Shown here: piece by piece, positions 1-13,400 of the stretch
Position numbering within the stretch: the stretch's first letter is position 1
Layout: each line of letters opens with the position of its first letter
NCBI GenBank assembly: GCA_032191485.1
Contig: JAVDOI010000001.1
Location: 36,809,885 to 36,873,884 of the forward strand
Direction of reading: 5' to 3'
Length of the DNA: 64,000 nucleotides
From: Leptoclinus maculatus
Lineage: Eukaryota > Chordata > Actinopteri > Perciformes > Stichaeidae
Made by a program: the position numbers and the translations under genes
The notes under the pieces: generated by a model
Told to the model about the DNA's origin: nothing
Database searches by the model: none
What the model saw: only the letters and a program-made list of their open reading frames with translations

Positions 1-955
1 GTCTGAATGAGCATCGAGTTACCTTGAACACTTTGATGAGCAGCTGTTTTTGTTTTGTGAGAGAAGTCCGAGGATGTGTCAGATTGTCGCTATTGGGTCC
101 TTGCTGACGCCTACAGGTTCCAATAACGCGCCACCCATGCAGCGTGATTTCCATAAACTATGACCCAAAAAAAAAAGTATTTTATACCACAAGAATGACA
201 CTTCTCTTACAAACACTCTAGAGAAAGTTTGGGATGCTGGCAAAGAGTCAGGCAAATATCACCTATTACTCATGTTACTTAGTACATTTGGGGCTTCACT
301 TGCAAGCACAGCGCTTCGTCACTGCATAACAATCAGATGGCTGAGTGTTGGTAGTGCAACTGATGGAATTTTACTGAAAACAGATTTCATCTTTGAACTT
401 CCAGATATCCCTCATCGAAAAGTATCATTCCTGGCTTTTAACGCTCTGGTCGCTAGTCTCTCAGAGTAATCACGCTTCTGGAGGACGTGGATTAACTTTT
501 TTTTCTGTTATATCTGTCCGGGGGAAAACGCAGTACTTTAACAGAATTTGACAATGTAAGTATAGCCTATATGAGAGTGTTTGGTCCAGCAAAAAAAAAA
601 AAAAAGCGGTGGGGTGTTTTGTTTTTGAGCAGCAACAAGTTCCTCAAGAACTTGACAGGCAGACAAAGGGGCGCTATAAATGTGCTATGTGTTTTTGCAT
701 AAGCGATGTGTGCATCGTCCGTGTTAGAAAAATCTTTAAATGACCAGTTGTGCGTATGCGCAATTGGCCTATAGCCCCTTCGCCAAAGGGAGAGTTAACG
801 GTCTATAACACAAACACGTGAATATGGATATGTCTCAGAAGTTTTGTGTGTCTGTCATTGTTGCTCGATGCAGATTTAAAGATTTGAGGCAGTGAGCGAG
901 CGATCAGTCAGGAACTGACATCCCCATAAACTTGGATTGCCGTCGCTTATTTCAA
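1..955. other. 5' flank of bdnf, no gene seen
   Basis: No convincing exon, RNA gene or repeat apart from short A-runs (about 169-178 and 591-605). It lies upstream of the first recognisable bdnf exon, so it probably contains distal promoter sequence. That is inference from position only. Confidence 0.4.
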
Positions 956-963
956 TCACGTAA
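956..963 (+). promoter_or_regulatory. CRE-like TCACGTAA upstream of bdnf exon I
   Basis: TCACGTAA is a CREB/ATF-like site overlapping an E-box-like CACGT core. It sits about 300 bp upstream of the exon I splice donor. Mammalian bdnf promoter I is known to respond to CREB- and USF-type factors. Equating this exact site with the mammalian element is inference. Confidence 0.4.
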
Positions 964-1190
964 GACCCCTAATAGCGTTGACCGGGCGAGGGTGTTACGT
1001 ATATCTGTACAAGCTTTACTGACAACCCAGGCTTGTTGATATTTGTCTTTACCGTAGAGCCACCAAGGTGTTGCCTGAGAGAGTTTAAGCACGCCGACAT
1101 TGCAAAGGGTTATTAGATTCATAAGTCAGCGAAGTGGTGGGCGATCTACTGAGCAGAGCAGAAGTTCTCATATGATGACTTCAAACAAGA

Positions 1191-1267
1191 CACATTACCT
1201 ACCAGCATCTGTTGGAGTGAGTGGATATTAAGACACTTCTATCTCCAGGACAGCGTAGGGGAAAATG
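1191..1267 (+). other. bdnf: bdnf alternative first exon I (3' part), ending in ATG
   Basis: The stretch from CAGCATCTGTTGG (1203) through TCTCCAGGACAGCG (1242-1255) resembles, from memory, the 3' end of mammalian BDNF exon I. It ends in ATG (1265-1267), followed at once by a strong donor GTAAGT. Splicing to the acceptor of the coding exon (first exon base 14558) puts this ATG in frame and gives an N-terminus MFHQVRRV before the usual MTILF start. The mammalian exon I isoform has the same extension. The 5' end (transcription start) cannot be set from sequence; the start given is only the edge of the recognisable block. Confidence 0.75.
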
Positions 1268-1897
1268 GTAAGTAGCAATTGAAACACACAGCATATAAAG
1301 GATGATTACCAGTAAATAGTCGTGCTTGCTATTTAGTCTGGCAACGCATTGCTGGAAGGGTTGGACTCAGTGGCTACTTGAGAAACTCAGTATCGAGACC
1401 CATGTCTGCTGAGGCTGATGTTGACAAAGCCTGTGTGGAAAGACAGATTTTGTGGCATTTCTTTGGCTCAGGATATGCCGGTAGAGTGAGAGAGGTAAGG
1501 CAATATTACATTGTGTCTGCGCGCAATGTGTGGATGTGATGTAGGCTGGATAGTCTTGGAGGGCTGTGCGTGTGTGAGTGTGTGTGTGTGTGTTGGCAGT
1601 GAGGGTTTTATATTTTATGCATGTATGTATGTATGTTCTTTTTGTGCGGTGCTCGTGTTTTAAGAAAAAAAAAGCAACATGTGCCACTTGACACTTGCCA
1701 TAAGCATGACATTAAGAACAATAGGGCTCAGTATAAGCGCTGTTGTCATTTGGCGTGAGAATGGAGCCGTTTTTTTTTTTTTTTTTTAGGCGGTTGTACA
1801 CTGAATTGAACCGGCGTTTGTGATATAGGTGCTGTTATCTGGAAGGAAATGTCCGACCGACATGTGATCAAATATTAACAGGACTGGTTTGGCAAGC

Positions 1898-1919
1898 GGG
1901 GGGGGGGGGGGGGGGGGGG
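1898..1919 (+). repeat. poly-G tract, 22 G
   Basis: An uninterrupted run of 22 G lies between bdnf exons I and II, close upstream of the exon II candidate. It can form a G-quadruplex and its length is prone to sequencing error. Confidence 0.9.
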
Positions 1920-1969
1920 ATACACGTGACAAGACGCGGGGAAGCAGCAGAGTAAAAAAAGAAAAAGCA

Positions 1970-2169
1970 GTTTAAAGTGGGAGCTCAAACAAAAGTATAT
2001 AGATATTGTGTCGGCCCCTCATAGTTACCCTGGCTGTGTTATGCTTTCAGCACGTTGGACAGAGGCACCGGAGTCGTGCATGGACTAAACCGCCGAGTGG
2101 ACGCCAACTCTCTTTCTCTCTTTCCCCAGCCCCCCTTTGCCAAACCTGGGATTGTTTTTTCAACTTTTG
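1970..2169 (+). other. bdnf: bdnf alternative first exon II (candidate)
   Basis: The region contains an RE1/NRSE silencer (2046-2066), then a C/T-rich stretch, and ends at a good donor GTAAGC after base 2169. Mammalian bdnf exon II likewise carries an RE1 and lies close downstream of exon I. The exon start is not defined; 1970 is an estimate. The donor and the RE1 are direct observations; the exon identity follows from them. Confidence 0.6.
2046..2066 (+). promoter_or_regulatory. RE1/NRSE silencer element (REST site)
   Basis: The site begins TTCAGCAC, then GTT, then GGACAG, and ends AGGC. Both half-sites are at canonical spacing, with few differences from the 21-bp RE1 consensus. REST binds such sites and silences neuronal genes in non-neuronal cells. 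In mammals the bdnf RE1 lies in exon II, the same position as here. Confidence 0.85.
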
Positions 2170-2408
2170 GTAAGCTTATTCTGAGGGAGCCTGTGGTCTG
2201 TAAACGGAAAATAAACGGGATTCTAAAGAGAGGAGAAAATAAAGAAAATAAAAAATAACTATTGGGGCAAAAAAGCGCTTGCCATTAAAAGAGCTTGTGC
2301 TCTAAGACGTGTTTTTGTAGAGCATTGTGAAAGTTGAAATGTTAGGTCGTCTGGTCTTTTGCACACCACATTGTCGGTACCTATAAGCCCCCCCACACTG
2401 CGTTAAAC

Positions 2409-2476
2409 TTTGGGACATGCAAGTCTTGGTCGCGGAGATCTAACCACGCACATAGTGGTTGTCAGCCCTTGTAAAG
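2409..2476 (+). other. bdnf: possible bdnf first exon III or alternative exon II end
   Basis: A consensus donor (GTAAGAG) follows base 2476, at the end of a moderately GC-rich stretch 300 bp after the exon II donor. Mammalian bdnf has both an exon III nearby and alternative donors for exon II, so either reading is possible. I recognise no conserved sequence here, so this is a weak call. Confidence 0.3.
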
Positions 2477-3003
2477 GTAAGAGCACAATCCATTGTTTTC
2501 ATGTCACTCTTTTGTTGCTGTCGTCTTTACGGGCTTCTTCTGGCTTTTCTCAAATGAACTTCGGTTTTAAAACTACAGCATGCAGCCTCCGCCTTGGCAG
2601 TGTGTTAATTGTGGGCATCAGTGACCGAAATAACTCCGAAATGAAATCCGATCCAGGTGACCAATATATCTTAGACCATCTTCCTTTTCTTAAATTGAAG
2701 TTAGGCTATATTTATAGAAGATCTGTGCGTGCGCATTCTCATATGAGCTTTGAGTCATGTGAAGCGTTTAAATTGTGAGTCGTTTTCGTGCTTGACATTT
2801 TTTGAAACAGAGCTTTTTGAAGCCGTTTTTTTTGTTGGAGTTTTCGAACACTGCCTGCTGCAACATAATTTGCGTAATCGTTGCGTTGTGCCTAATCATG
2901 CTCCCAATATGGGACTTAAGACGCTGCAGTGATCCTTCCAGCCGGCACGAACTGGAGTACGTTACTGATGCATGGTGCACATCATACAATTGTCAGGAAA
3001 AAG

Positions 3004-3337
<334 letters not shown>

Positions 3338-6091
3338 GCTTATTTTTCATGTTTGGTCTGCTGCATTCATGTTTTGTCTTGATGTCAAACCCTCTGGATT
3401 TTGTTATCGACCAAAAATAGCCCTACACTTTACCCCTCCAACCCCCCCCCCCCCCCCCTCCATCGCCCCCCCTCCCGTCATCGCCATCAAATCACTTGTG
3501 TTTTTACTACGACTGCTCCACGGTTTCATTCATAAGGTGCTTTTCACTTCACCTGCTACCCTACCCCCCTCTTTTGTCCATACACGGCTCTGTGTTGACC
3601 TGTCAAGCGCAGGCTACGAATGAATAATGGAAAATAAAATGAATTAATTCTTAATCGCTTTGACTCGTGTAATTCGGTTTTGCTAGAGCGAGTCTCCTTT
3701 ACAGTATACAAATTGTTCTATTATTTCCTCTGTGAAATTACAATAAAGATGGGCGTGGTCAAAGTGCATCCACTGACAGATGTTATGGCTGAATGCGATG
3801 TAGAGAGATAAGATGGCTTGATATGCAATTGTTCGGGAGGCATCGATTTTTCTTTCTCTTTCTTTTTTATTCCAAATGTAGGCACGTGTTCAATCTGTCA
3901 TGCGTGGCTGTTAGATTTAGATGATCATCACACAAAACTGCTCTGGGATTTTATTTCTCTGCTCTCCTGAAGGACTTGTAGCCTCAAAATTCGTCTCGCA
4001 CCGATGCAGAAACGGTGGATATTGTCTATTTCCTCTCTCTCATTCTCTCCCCCTCTCTCTCTCTCTCTCTCTCTCTCGCTCGTCTTCTTTTTTTCCTCTG
4101 GTCAACGATTTAAGATTTCTGATCCAAGACGAAGCAATTGCATGACGGCAAAACAACTGCAAGAGAAGAGAAAATCCCCAACGCCCACTGGCAGTCCTGT
4201 TTTAACCAAGACTCCTCTTGCAGGCTGCATTTTCAAATAAATACTTAAAAACGAATGTATCCAGTAGATTCCTAATTGTATTTGAATTTATGGACTATCC
4301 GCTGGCGTTTTCGGTCATTTTTACCCACAAATGCAATGCGCGCAGATCGGTTTCTGCATATTATAGCCTATTACTCCTCATTTCATATGACAGTGAAACC
4401 AAAATAGATCATATTACTTATTATACTGCCCGACATTCATAAAAGTGCTCATTTAATAAAGGCTGCGTCGCAACTATAATAGCCACGTTTCCGGCTCATC
4501 AGTACCACAAAAACGTTTAATGCACAAATAATGATCAATCAATAATTTATCTAACGAAACGATACGCGTTTTAGTCTATATAAGTTCAGTAACAATTGTA
4601 ATGCTTGAAATAAATATTTGGCCTTTTATTCACAGAAGCCACAAGAGAGTTAGATTATTTTTATTGCAGCATCTTTTTCGGGTGCTTTTTATTTATAAAT
4701 ATAATCTTTTTTTCGCAGAATACCTATTTTCTGACCATGTAGCAGTATTTTTAATATTTCTTTTTTTCTACTGAGACGTGGGATTATGGTGTGGGCGTGG
4801 GCGTGTTGGGTGGAGGAGGAGGGATGAGCGGAGGCGGGTTAGGAGGGGTCTGTGGGGTGGCACGACACACTTTGTATGTATGAAGGTTTTTTTATAGCAC
4901 TTTTCTGCAATGTACGTCAGCGGATCAGTCCATAAATGGGGCTGCGTGTGTTTGTGTGCGGGCGTGCGCCTGCGTGCGCTCGCCACCGTGTGCGTGCGTC
5001 TCCGCGTGTGTTATCTTTACCGAGAATCTCCCCTCTCCCTCTCTCTTTCTCTCTCTCACTCTCTCTTTGCACTCTCAGCTCTGCAGAGTTGGGGTGGGCG
5101 TCAATAACAAACCTGATGGTAGGTTTCATTGCAAAAAAAATCAGTTGAAATTATTTCGGTAGGCCTATTTATTTAACGAAAGAAATAACAATAAATGCAT
5201 TATGTAGAAATAATGATTAACACTAATATTGTACTAGATTGCTTCATACTGTGTTTGCTGCTTTTTTTCATAATGTAGCCTTAATGTTGGCCTTTGTGTG
5301 TCGTTTTTTATCCGTTACGATCAATTCGTGCACTTTGGGAGCTAAAGGGATTTGGCGAAATCAGTTTTTTCAATTAAGGACGTTCAGTTTTCTTTTAATA
5401 TTAATAACAGGCGTGTCTCTTTAATAAAACTCGATTTCGGATTGTGCTTGCCACACTTTGCCACAGCGTTTTCATTCATGAAATGCAATAACTTGTCTAT
5501 TTATCCAAGCTGGTGTCTGATGTTATTACAAGTAGGCTATCGATTATTTCGGGCGATAATGGCGGAAATTCTGACTCACGGCTTTACGTCACGATATAGT
5601 TCGAGCAAAAAATTAATCATCTTAATCATAATATAAATGTAGGCTTCATCGCCCGCCGCCGCCACCGCCGTCGCTGCTGCTAATACTTTAGTCACCATCA
5701 CCACCATCACCACCATCATCATCTTCATCACCAACACCTTCATCCAATTAGCAAGCTTGTTTAAACAAGTTCTGGCAGGAGGCGAAGGCTTGAACCTTTA
5801 ATTCCGAACCTTTAATTATCAGTTATTCGTCACAGTGGCGTGATTGTGATTTTACAGCAATGGAGCCCACGATAAGTTATAAATACACGGTGGATGTAGT
5901 TATTCTGACTGTAAAGACATCTGATACGTCGGACCACTGCGGGACTACAAGGATTCATGATGCTGTGCGCGCGTGTGTGTGTGTGCGTGTAAATGTTCGA
6001 TCATGCCGGCAAACCATTCAAGTGTGTCTCTCATGCAGCACTGAATTCAAGCAACTTCCATTAGAATTCAAACAATAAAACATAGCATATG

Positions 6092-6096
<5 letters not shown>

Positions 6097-6189
<93 letters not shown>

Positions 6190-6192
6190 GTA
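6097..6192 (+). repeat. AT dinucleotide microsatellite
   Basis: About 95 bp of alternating AT with two or three G interruptions. The open frames on both strands (Tyr-Ile repeats) are artefacts. Confidence 0.95.
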
Positions 6193-8829
6193 TGCATTTT
6201 TAAAGAAAAAAGAAAAACAATCAAATTTCTGTCCCTTATTTGTTAGAAGATGTATATTTTGCATACAGTAGGATATGTCATGTTAAACCAAGCAGGAGGC
6301 ATATTAAAGCCATTCATTTAGTTTCCTTACAGCCTCATTTGAGTAGCAAATGAAAAATGCCTGCTTTCCGAGTTCTCATAACAAATATTTCAGCATTTCC
6401 AAGTAATTTTGTGTGTTTTCATTCAGCAGTAAACCATGCAAAGGTTATTGATGCTGTGGTGATATTGGATTGAGGGTGGGGGAGAGGAGGAGGAGGAAGG
6501 CATAAGCCAAGAAAAGAGACAGACAGACAGAGACAGACACAGACTTAATAGGCGATGGAGAGATTTGCAGTCTGTGCCACAACAGAAATAATGTATCAGC
6601 TGCGTCAGGATGTGGAGGTTGGAGTGTATATGAAGCTTAGGAGACTAGTCCTCTGTTTCTGCCTGATGATTACAATAAAGGTTATTGTCATCACAGGGGG
6701 GATGACATTAACTCGTCACTCCAGCGTGTGATTAGAAATGACATTTCACAAAATGTAATTTTGTCCGTGTTACACGGTTCCTTTCTGGCACAAGGAGGCA
6801 TAATTCTACTTGTTAAGTGAAGCTTTCGACAGTGCGGACCTGTCAGCATCGTGCTGCAATTGGCAAGAGAAGCCTTGAAAGGTTATACAAGTGTGTCGTG
6901 TTGTCAGCTCCTGTGGTTGTATCTTCTTTCTGCTGCACAAACAGGTGAAAAGTTGTGAGCGGGGAAGATGTGAGGAGAGACATAACCAACTGTTCCTGCA
7001 AATCACGTGTATTTGGCCATGAATGATGGATTAAAACCTGTAGAAATTAGCCGCATAATGTGGTTTGAATCATTGTTCGTGGTACTCTATTGAGAAATCC
7101 TAAACCTAAAGAAATCTCATGCCTCAGTTCTGATGAAATAGTGGTTAAGCAGTTTTCAGAAAGTCCGCTGGTTGCCTTATAAGAGGCCACCGCTGTCATA
7201 CTTTTGTTTGACCCTCAGTCGAATGAGTCAAAAATATCCTAAACACTCCTCACAACTCCTTTTTGCTTCCAGCTTTTAGACACATTATTGATTTCATTCA
7301 GAAATTCAGTCCCCCCATGCAAGCCAAAAGACTTCTCTTGAAACGCCACCTTCAGTTGTGTTGTATTAGCAGAAATGAGAGACCATGTTGTTGTTTTTGC
7401 TCTTCTAATGAGATGCCAAGTGATTTATTTATGAATTACTTGTTTGGAACAGCCCCCTTGTGCAGTGTGCTTTTTTTTATCCTCTTTGGAGTCATGTCGC
7501 TCAGTGATTGCTGATGCAACTCTTTGTCATCCAGAGTTTGCCCTCACCTCCTGTGAGCCTTCGGGGAGGGCTATATCTATCTTGGCATGTCCCGGGTGTG
7601 TTGGAGGTGGGAGTGACTCATTAAGCAGGTGTGAGCATCCACTCCCATACTGCTACATGCCAAACAAGAGCTCTCCAGCTCATAAGCTCGTGCAGGGAAG
7701 AATCATGATGGCAATATAGCAAACACATCACAATAAATCTTTGCACTGGATCTGGGCCAAGTCACAGGGATAATGAGCTGCTATTTCCCCATTATGCTCA
7801 CTCTTGTATTCATCAGAGGTGGAGTTTCCAAACGTTCATCACCCATTGAAAGGTTGTGGCTCCACTGACATTTTTATTTGAATTTTGCATTATAAAGGGA
7901 ATGAATTGTTCCCAGTTTGTTCCTGTCGAGGGGAAACAAGAGCGTCAAGAAGCAAAGCAGTTTCATCTTCCGAGTGAGCTCTGTGTAGGCCTATATAATT
8001 TAAACGTGTTTGCTGACATTTGGTTATAATAACCTGTGAACGCTGGTTAATACACTGCAGAGCACTTGCAGGGAAGTCATCCATCTGTTGTGGAGATGGC
8101 TCACTTTAAAAGCAAGAAGAAGCAGAATTGTTTTCAGTAAGTTCACATCTTTGTTAGCCTCCAGTGCCTGTTGCCATCCAAATACAGCACTACAATAAGT
8201 TTTTCAGGGCCTTATTTATTATAGAAATTACTCAGGATCACACGTAGAGGACATTATTTGAGAAGAGTGTGAGAATCTTCTTGGGCTATATCAAGGATGT
8301 TTGATCAGGATGCCTAAAATGGAAACCTTCACAAATATATACTTTACACTCAAATACCTTCTTTCCTACAGCGTATTTTGATACAAAGTGCATATCCTCT
8401 TCACAACCCGCAGACCAGTAAAAGAAAAGCTGATTTATAATTCTCTCAATATCTAATTTTACACAAAGAGGCCAACTCTAAATGGCACGGGAAGTATCAC
8501 GACCTTGTGGAGACGCGCTGTTACGGAAAAACCTTCACAAAATATGCCACCTCTTTGGTCTCGGTGAGCGAAATACGGAAGAGGAGAGTCTTCGCTCGGG
8601 CTTTACATCTTGCCAGACAATTAAGGGGTTGGATGCAGGCTGCACGGTATGCGGACAAACAAAAGCACATAATGCACGCTGACAGCCCATTAATAGTTCC
8701 GCCTGGGGGCTGTTTAAACAGGAGTTTGGCGGCGACCAGTCAGCCAGCGGCAGGTCACATGTTGCAGCGTCATTGTGTAGTAAAGTTACTGTAGTTGCAA
8801 AGAGGCTCCTCATTTCAGCTCCAGAGGTC

Positions 8830-9122
8830 TCTCATCCCGTGGTGCTGCTGCTGCTGCGGCGTTTCAGCATGCGACAACTTCAGTTTCAGACGATCTCCAA
8901 AGGAGCCGTGCAGCCATGGGAGTGCATTACCTCATCCATGCAATTTCCACCATCAATAATTTAATCTATTTGCTTCAAAGCTGAAGAGATATCCTGAAGC
9001 TTGTCGGGAGAGTACAGAGAGGAGAATATCGCTTAAGTAAATTACTCAGGGAGTTGTCCGAAACATCCCAGATGACACTGCTGTCCTGTTGAATGGTCTG
9101 TTTTACGACTGGGCAGTAAAAG
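8830..9122 (+). other. bdnf: bdnf alternative first exon IV (homologue)
   Basis: The block around 8936-8965 (CATGCAATTTCCACCATCAA, then TAATTTAA) is, from memory, close to mammalian BDNF exon IV, the main activity-dependent first exon. The 3' end (TTTTACGACTGGGCAGTAAAAG, bases 9101-9122, cut here by a donor GTATGT) also resembles the mammalian exon IV end, and the spacing is similar. It would splice to base 14558. The 5' end is an estimate. A half-CRE (GCGTCA, about 8767-8772) and an E-box-like CACATG lie just upstream. Confidence 0.7.
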
Positions 9123-9200
9123 GTATGTGTCTGTTTGTTTCTCGATAAATAGTTTGAAGCACTTTGGCTTTGTTTGATGCTGCTTGAGAAAAAGACAGAG

Positions 9201-9237
<37 letters not shown>

Positions 9238-9273
9238 GGGGGGAGGGAGGAGGAGGAGGAGGAGGGGGGGGGG
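9201..9273 (+). repeat. GT microsatellite followed by G-rich run
   Basis: About 18 GT units (9201-9236) run into G- and GGA-rich sequence. Low complexity; no gene. Confidence 0.9.
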
Positions 9274-9437
9274 TCTTAAAGTAGCTCGATCAAGTCCGGT
9301 TATCCTGCGAACAGACAGCGCCGCAGCCCGAGAGGGGATATGTGTAACCTTATCCTCTCGTTCATTAATAAAAAACCGAGTTATTATGTTGATTGGGTTT
9401 CTAGAGGAGAGCACGAGCTTAGCAGATGTAATCTCAA

Positions 9438-9464
9438 GGGGGGGGGGGGGGGGGGGGGGGGGGG
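9438..9464 (+). repeat. poly-G tract, 27 G
   Basis: A run of 27 consecutive G on the plus strand, about 315 bp downstream of the exon IV donor. Confidence 0.9.
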
Positions 9465-9724
9465 CTGTTGTTTCATTATCGGAGCAGCCTTTGCAAACGT
9501 GGCTTATTATTAGTATTTCTTGTAAATCACAAAGTGGAAACAATCCAGCAGCGCGCCTCCGTATGAAATCAGCCACGTTTGAACATTTAACGGCAACTTT
9601 CTGCCCATAAAGAACTCAATCAACTTTTTTTCTTCATAGTGTACAGTACTATATTATAATCTCGGACCGTCCTGCTCTGTGAAGACAACAAAAACATGCA
9701 GTTTTTGTATGGTTGTTTTGGAGT

Positions 9725-9726
9725 GT

Positions 9727-9757
<31 letters not shown>

Positions 9758-9765
9758 GGGGGGGG
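9725..9765 (+). repeat. GT run plus poly-G tract, 25 G
   Basis: A GT run leads directly into 25 consecutive G (9741-9765). It is the third long G-run on the plus strand in bdnf 5' sequence. Confidence 0.9.
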
Positions 9766-10158
9766 CTTTGATGAACTCATTAAGACTTTATAGGGAACCC
9801 GAGACCTAAACGCTCAGCTACGTCGGCCAACATACACGGTTGGATCTACTTCTTGGTGTTGTGTGCTCGCACTGAATCTTCAAATTACTGGCCAGAATGA
9901 TTAAAATAAAGTCCCATTTATAGAGTGGTGGAAAGCTGGCTGAGCTTTGACAACACCATTTGAAAATATCTGGATCATAGCAGCACACACGTAGATGAGA
10001 TCGGTTTAATGATGAAGTAATGATGTACTTTCCAAAAAATGCACACTAGGGCCACATTTATTGTCAGAGTTGTGACTAAGTGCCATATAAGTGAACTTTA
10101 CAGTGTATAATGCAGCGGAAATTAGGCAACGCTAAATTGTGTACAACCAACACTGTCT

Positions 10159-10439
<281 letters not shown>

Positions 10440-13400
10440 GGGTTTCACTGGAGGGAGGGAAAGAGAGAAGGGAGGGAGGTGGAAGGAGGGTGAAGGAGCT
10501 CTTATTATTTCACGGTCTCACACACCATCTAGTGTGCAACGCGTGGAACTGCAGCACCGTTCCTTTGGAGCTGTTGGTCTGTTGGTTGTGTTTGTAGTCA
10601 GGTTCCAGAGTCGGTGATTCGTGGGTTAAATTTAACAATTTCTTTCTTTACACTTTAATAGGACGTGTAAGAGTACTACATTAACACAGAAGCAGCACGT
10701 TTAAGGCGGTCAATTAGGATTTTACCACACTGCCCTGTGTTGCTGCTGTAGTCTCTCAATTGTCGACTGCTGCACACAGTGTGGGAGGGAAGCAGCACTC
10801 ATTTGGTTAGCACATATCACTCAGCAGCTATTTGAATGCCGGGCTGTCTGTGGCAGTGGCTCGGGGTTGGCCAGGAGGCCAGGTATAATCCCTTAGTGAT
10901 GCTCATCTATTACTAAACGTGCTCTGAAACTGTGTCAGATTGAAAACAGATCTCAAGGAGGCGAGCTTCCACATGTGTCAGCCATTACTGCAGACAAACT
11001 CTAATTGCCTTTTTCCTAAGTGCTGCATTGTGGCACACGAGGGGTCCTCAGGTAGAAATTTGGATATCATGTGCTGCATGTTTCTCTTTTGAACATTTGG
11101 CATTGTGTGCTGTGCACTTTGCAACGTGACAAAACATGTTGCTAGGTAAATAGCTCTAACCCGACACGCTTCTTGAGGAATTGAACAAAGACGGATGCCC
11201 ACAAGGGAGCAAGAATGAGGAACCAATGTTGCTATAGGTCGTACATTTCTATTCAAATGTAGTGGGCACATTTTCCCTCTTTCATCTCCTCTGTTTGATG
11301 TTTATTTTCCCTTCTAACGGTTCCTAAGATATTATGCATTGTTCATGAAGATGAAGCCATAAAGTGTGCTGACATGTGCTTGGAGGCTTGGAACATTACT
11401 GAATGTGTAATAATACCAGTCCTTTCATGCTTTAGAGAAACTTTTCAGCATCTGTCAAAGGGGGCATTTATCACTTTAATCCCCACCTGGCACAAAGAAT
11501 AAATGCGAGGATAAGTTACATATCCCCACCATACAGCCACGCTCTCAAAGCAGATGAACAGGTGGTCATCTAGAGACGTCAAAGCCAAACAGTAGACAGA
11601 GTCCGCACACTCACCTGCTCCTATTGTTCTGGGTATGTTGTCTGGAATAAAGGCGTGTTTGCAGCGGTTATTGCAGGCTTTTATCTTCCTGTTATCTCAT
11701 GTTAAGTGATTTACGTTTATGGATAAAAGAACTGTCATACTTGGACAGCCATGACACTTAGTTTATTATGTGACACAGCTGGATTGTTGGGATCTATCTG
11801 GATTTCATTTACAAACAATATGATTTCAACAATACTCACAAGGCAAAAGACACAAGATAAAAGAAATGGCACTGTGCCCAGCCAGCTCCTTGTGTTATCT
11901 TTTTCTATCATCAAACCGCTCGTCACAAAGTTGGCCCAGAGGCTCCAAAAAAGTACATTTTATTCCAAACATTCCTCCATATGTTGTTCTGCCCTCGCTC
12001 TATTATTCATGCTCATTGTGTTAACCCGCAAGCTGCTTTTTCATTAACTGCGAAATCCAGCAGTGCACATAAAATGTTCCTTCACTGGATGTATAAAACA
12101 AGAGCGAACCAATCAGTTGTCACATTTAGCCTCTAGTAGATATAAGCCAGAGATTCTCCGCCAGTCCCACAGCAATTAAATGATTCATTGGCTTTATCGC
12201 ATTTTAACAGGATGTTGATTGAGAGCATAAGCCATATTGATTGTCCTGATGGAAACAGGAAATCACAGAGATAGAAATAAAATCATTTGTTGTTCCCGGT
12301 GTGAGGATTCCCGGGGGAGCAGCATGCAATTGCACACTGTTGAGTGGCATTACCCCCAGCAACCTCCTCCCCTCCATTCTCTCCCCTATGGAGACCTGGA
12401 AGAGACGTCATCTGTGGTTGTTATGCTGCGAAATGACGCTGGCAGTCTCTCCACCCCCTGCTACTGCAATATTACCCCTGTGGTCTGTTACGGAAGATGC
12501 AGCACTCATCGTCTGCACCATTTCCAGCATGAAGTTTGACGCCTAACAGTAATCAGCCCTCTGCCTTCATTTCCGTCATGTGGAAGTGGAGCCATTTGAG
12601 CGTGATGCTGATAATAATATCAGCCTAAATGCATCCTACACATAAAGCTCGTGACTGGCCTCGATCCCGTAAACCTACATGATTTTCTGTGCTGGGAAGC
12701 CTCACAGAGATTTCATTGTTATCAGAACCGAAACCTTAGCAATATTAAGGGATTACCAAGCTTGATAAATAGGCTTTTATTAACAGTATTTAATTAAAAT
12801 TTGATAATTAGCTCCTTTGTCCTCATTGTTGTTTTAATTGGTGAGAGGAAAAATACCCCCATCTCCTTGCAAAGATATCCAAGCCAGCCCCTCCCCATGC
12901 CCTCCCCCTAACACACACACTCACACACTTTGGAGATGCACGTCACTGAGCTCAGGGAATGAGTGGCTCATTAAGAAGAAGGATGTGATATTCTGAATCG
13001 AGACTGTGAGACTCCCAGCACATCTATTTATAGACGAGATATCTCTATGGCAGTCACTGTGGTGTTGGTTAATTGCAGCCACGGCCCCTGATACCAATTA
13101 ACAATGAAACAAATGCTTTTAAGGTGGGGTTTTCGCTCCTCCCTTACTGTAAAGGTCCTCATGTCCGTCCTGAGTGGAGGCAGAGTGTGTTTGCTCGCTG
13201 TTTTTTTTTCCCTGTATCAAGTTGGGACATGCAGAGTGCAGTCAAAGCCTCGGTCAGGCTATTTTTAAATGAGCCCCTGTGGAAAGCAAGATCTAGATTT
13301 TCTTTTCATTATGCTTGCTTTTATATCTCGGGCTGTTGGATGTCCATATCATTGATTTGCTGTGAATCTTAGAGCGTCTGAAAGGTAAGGGATGCATATA

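Noticed and set aside
9103..9610. Open frames of 133 and 157 codons on both strands
   Set aside because: Driven by GT and poly-G runs (Cys-Val, Gly, Pro, His-Thr runs); no domain and they overlap the bdnf exon IV donor.
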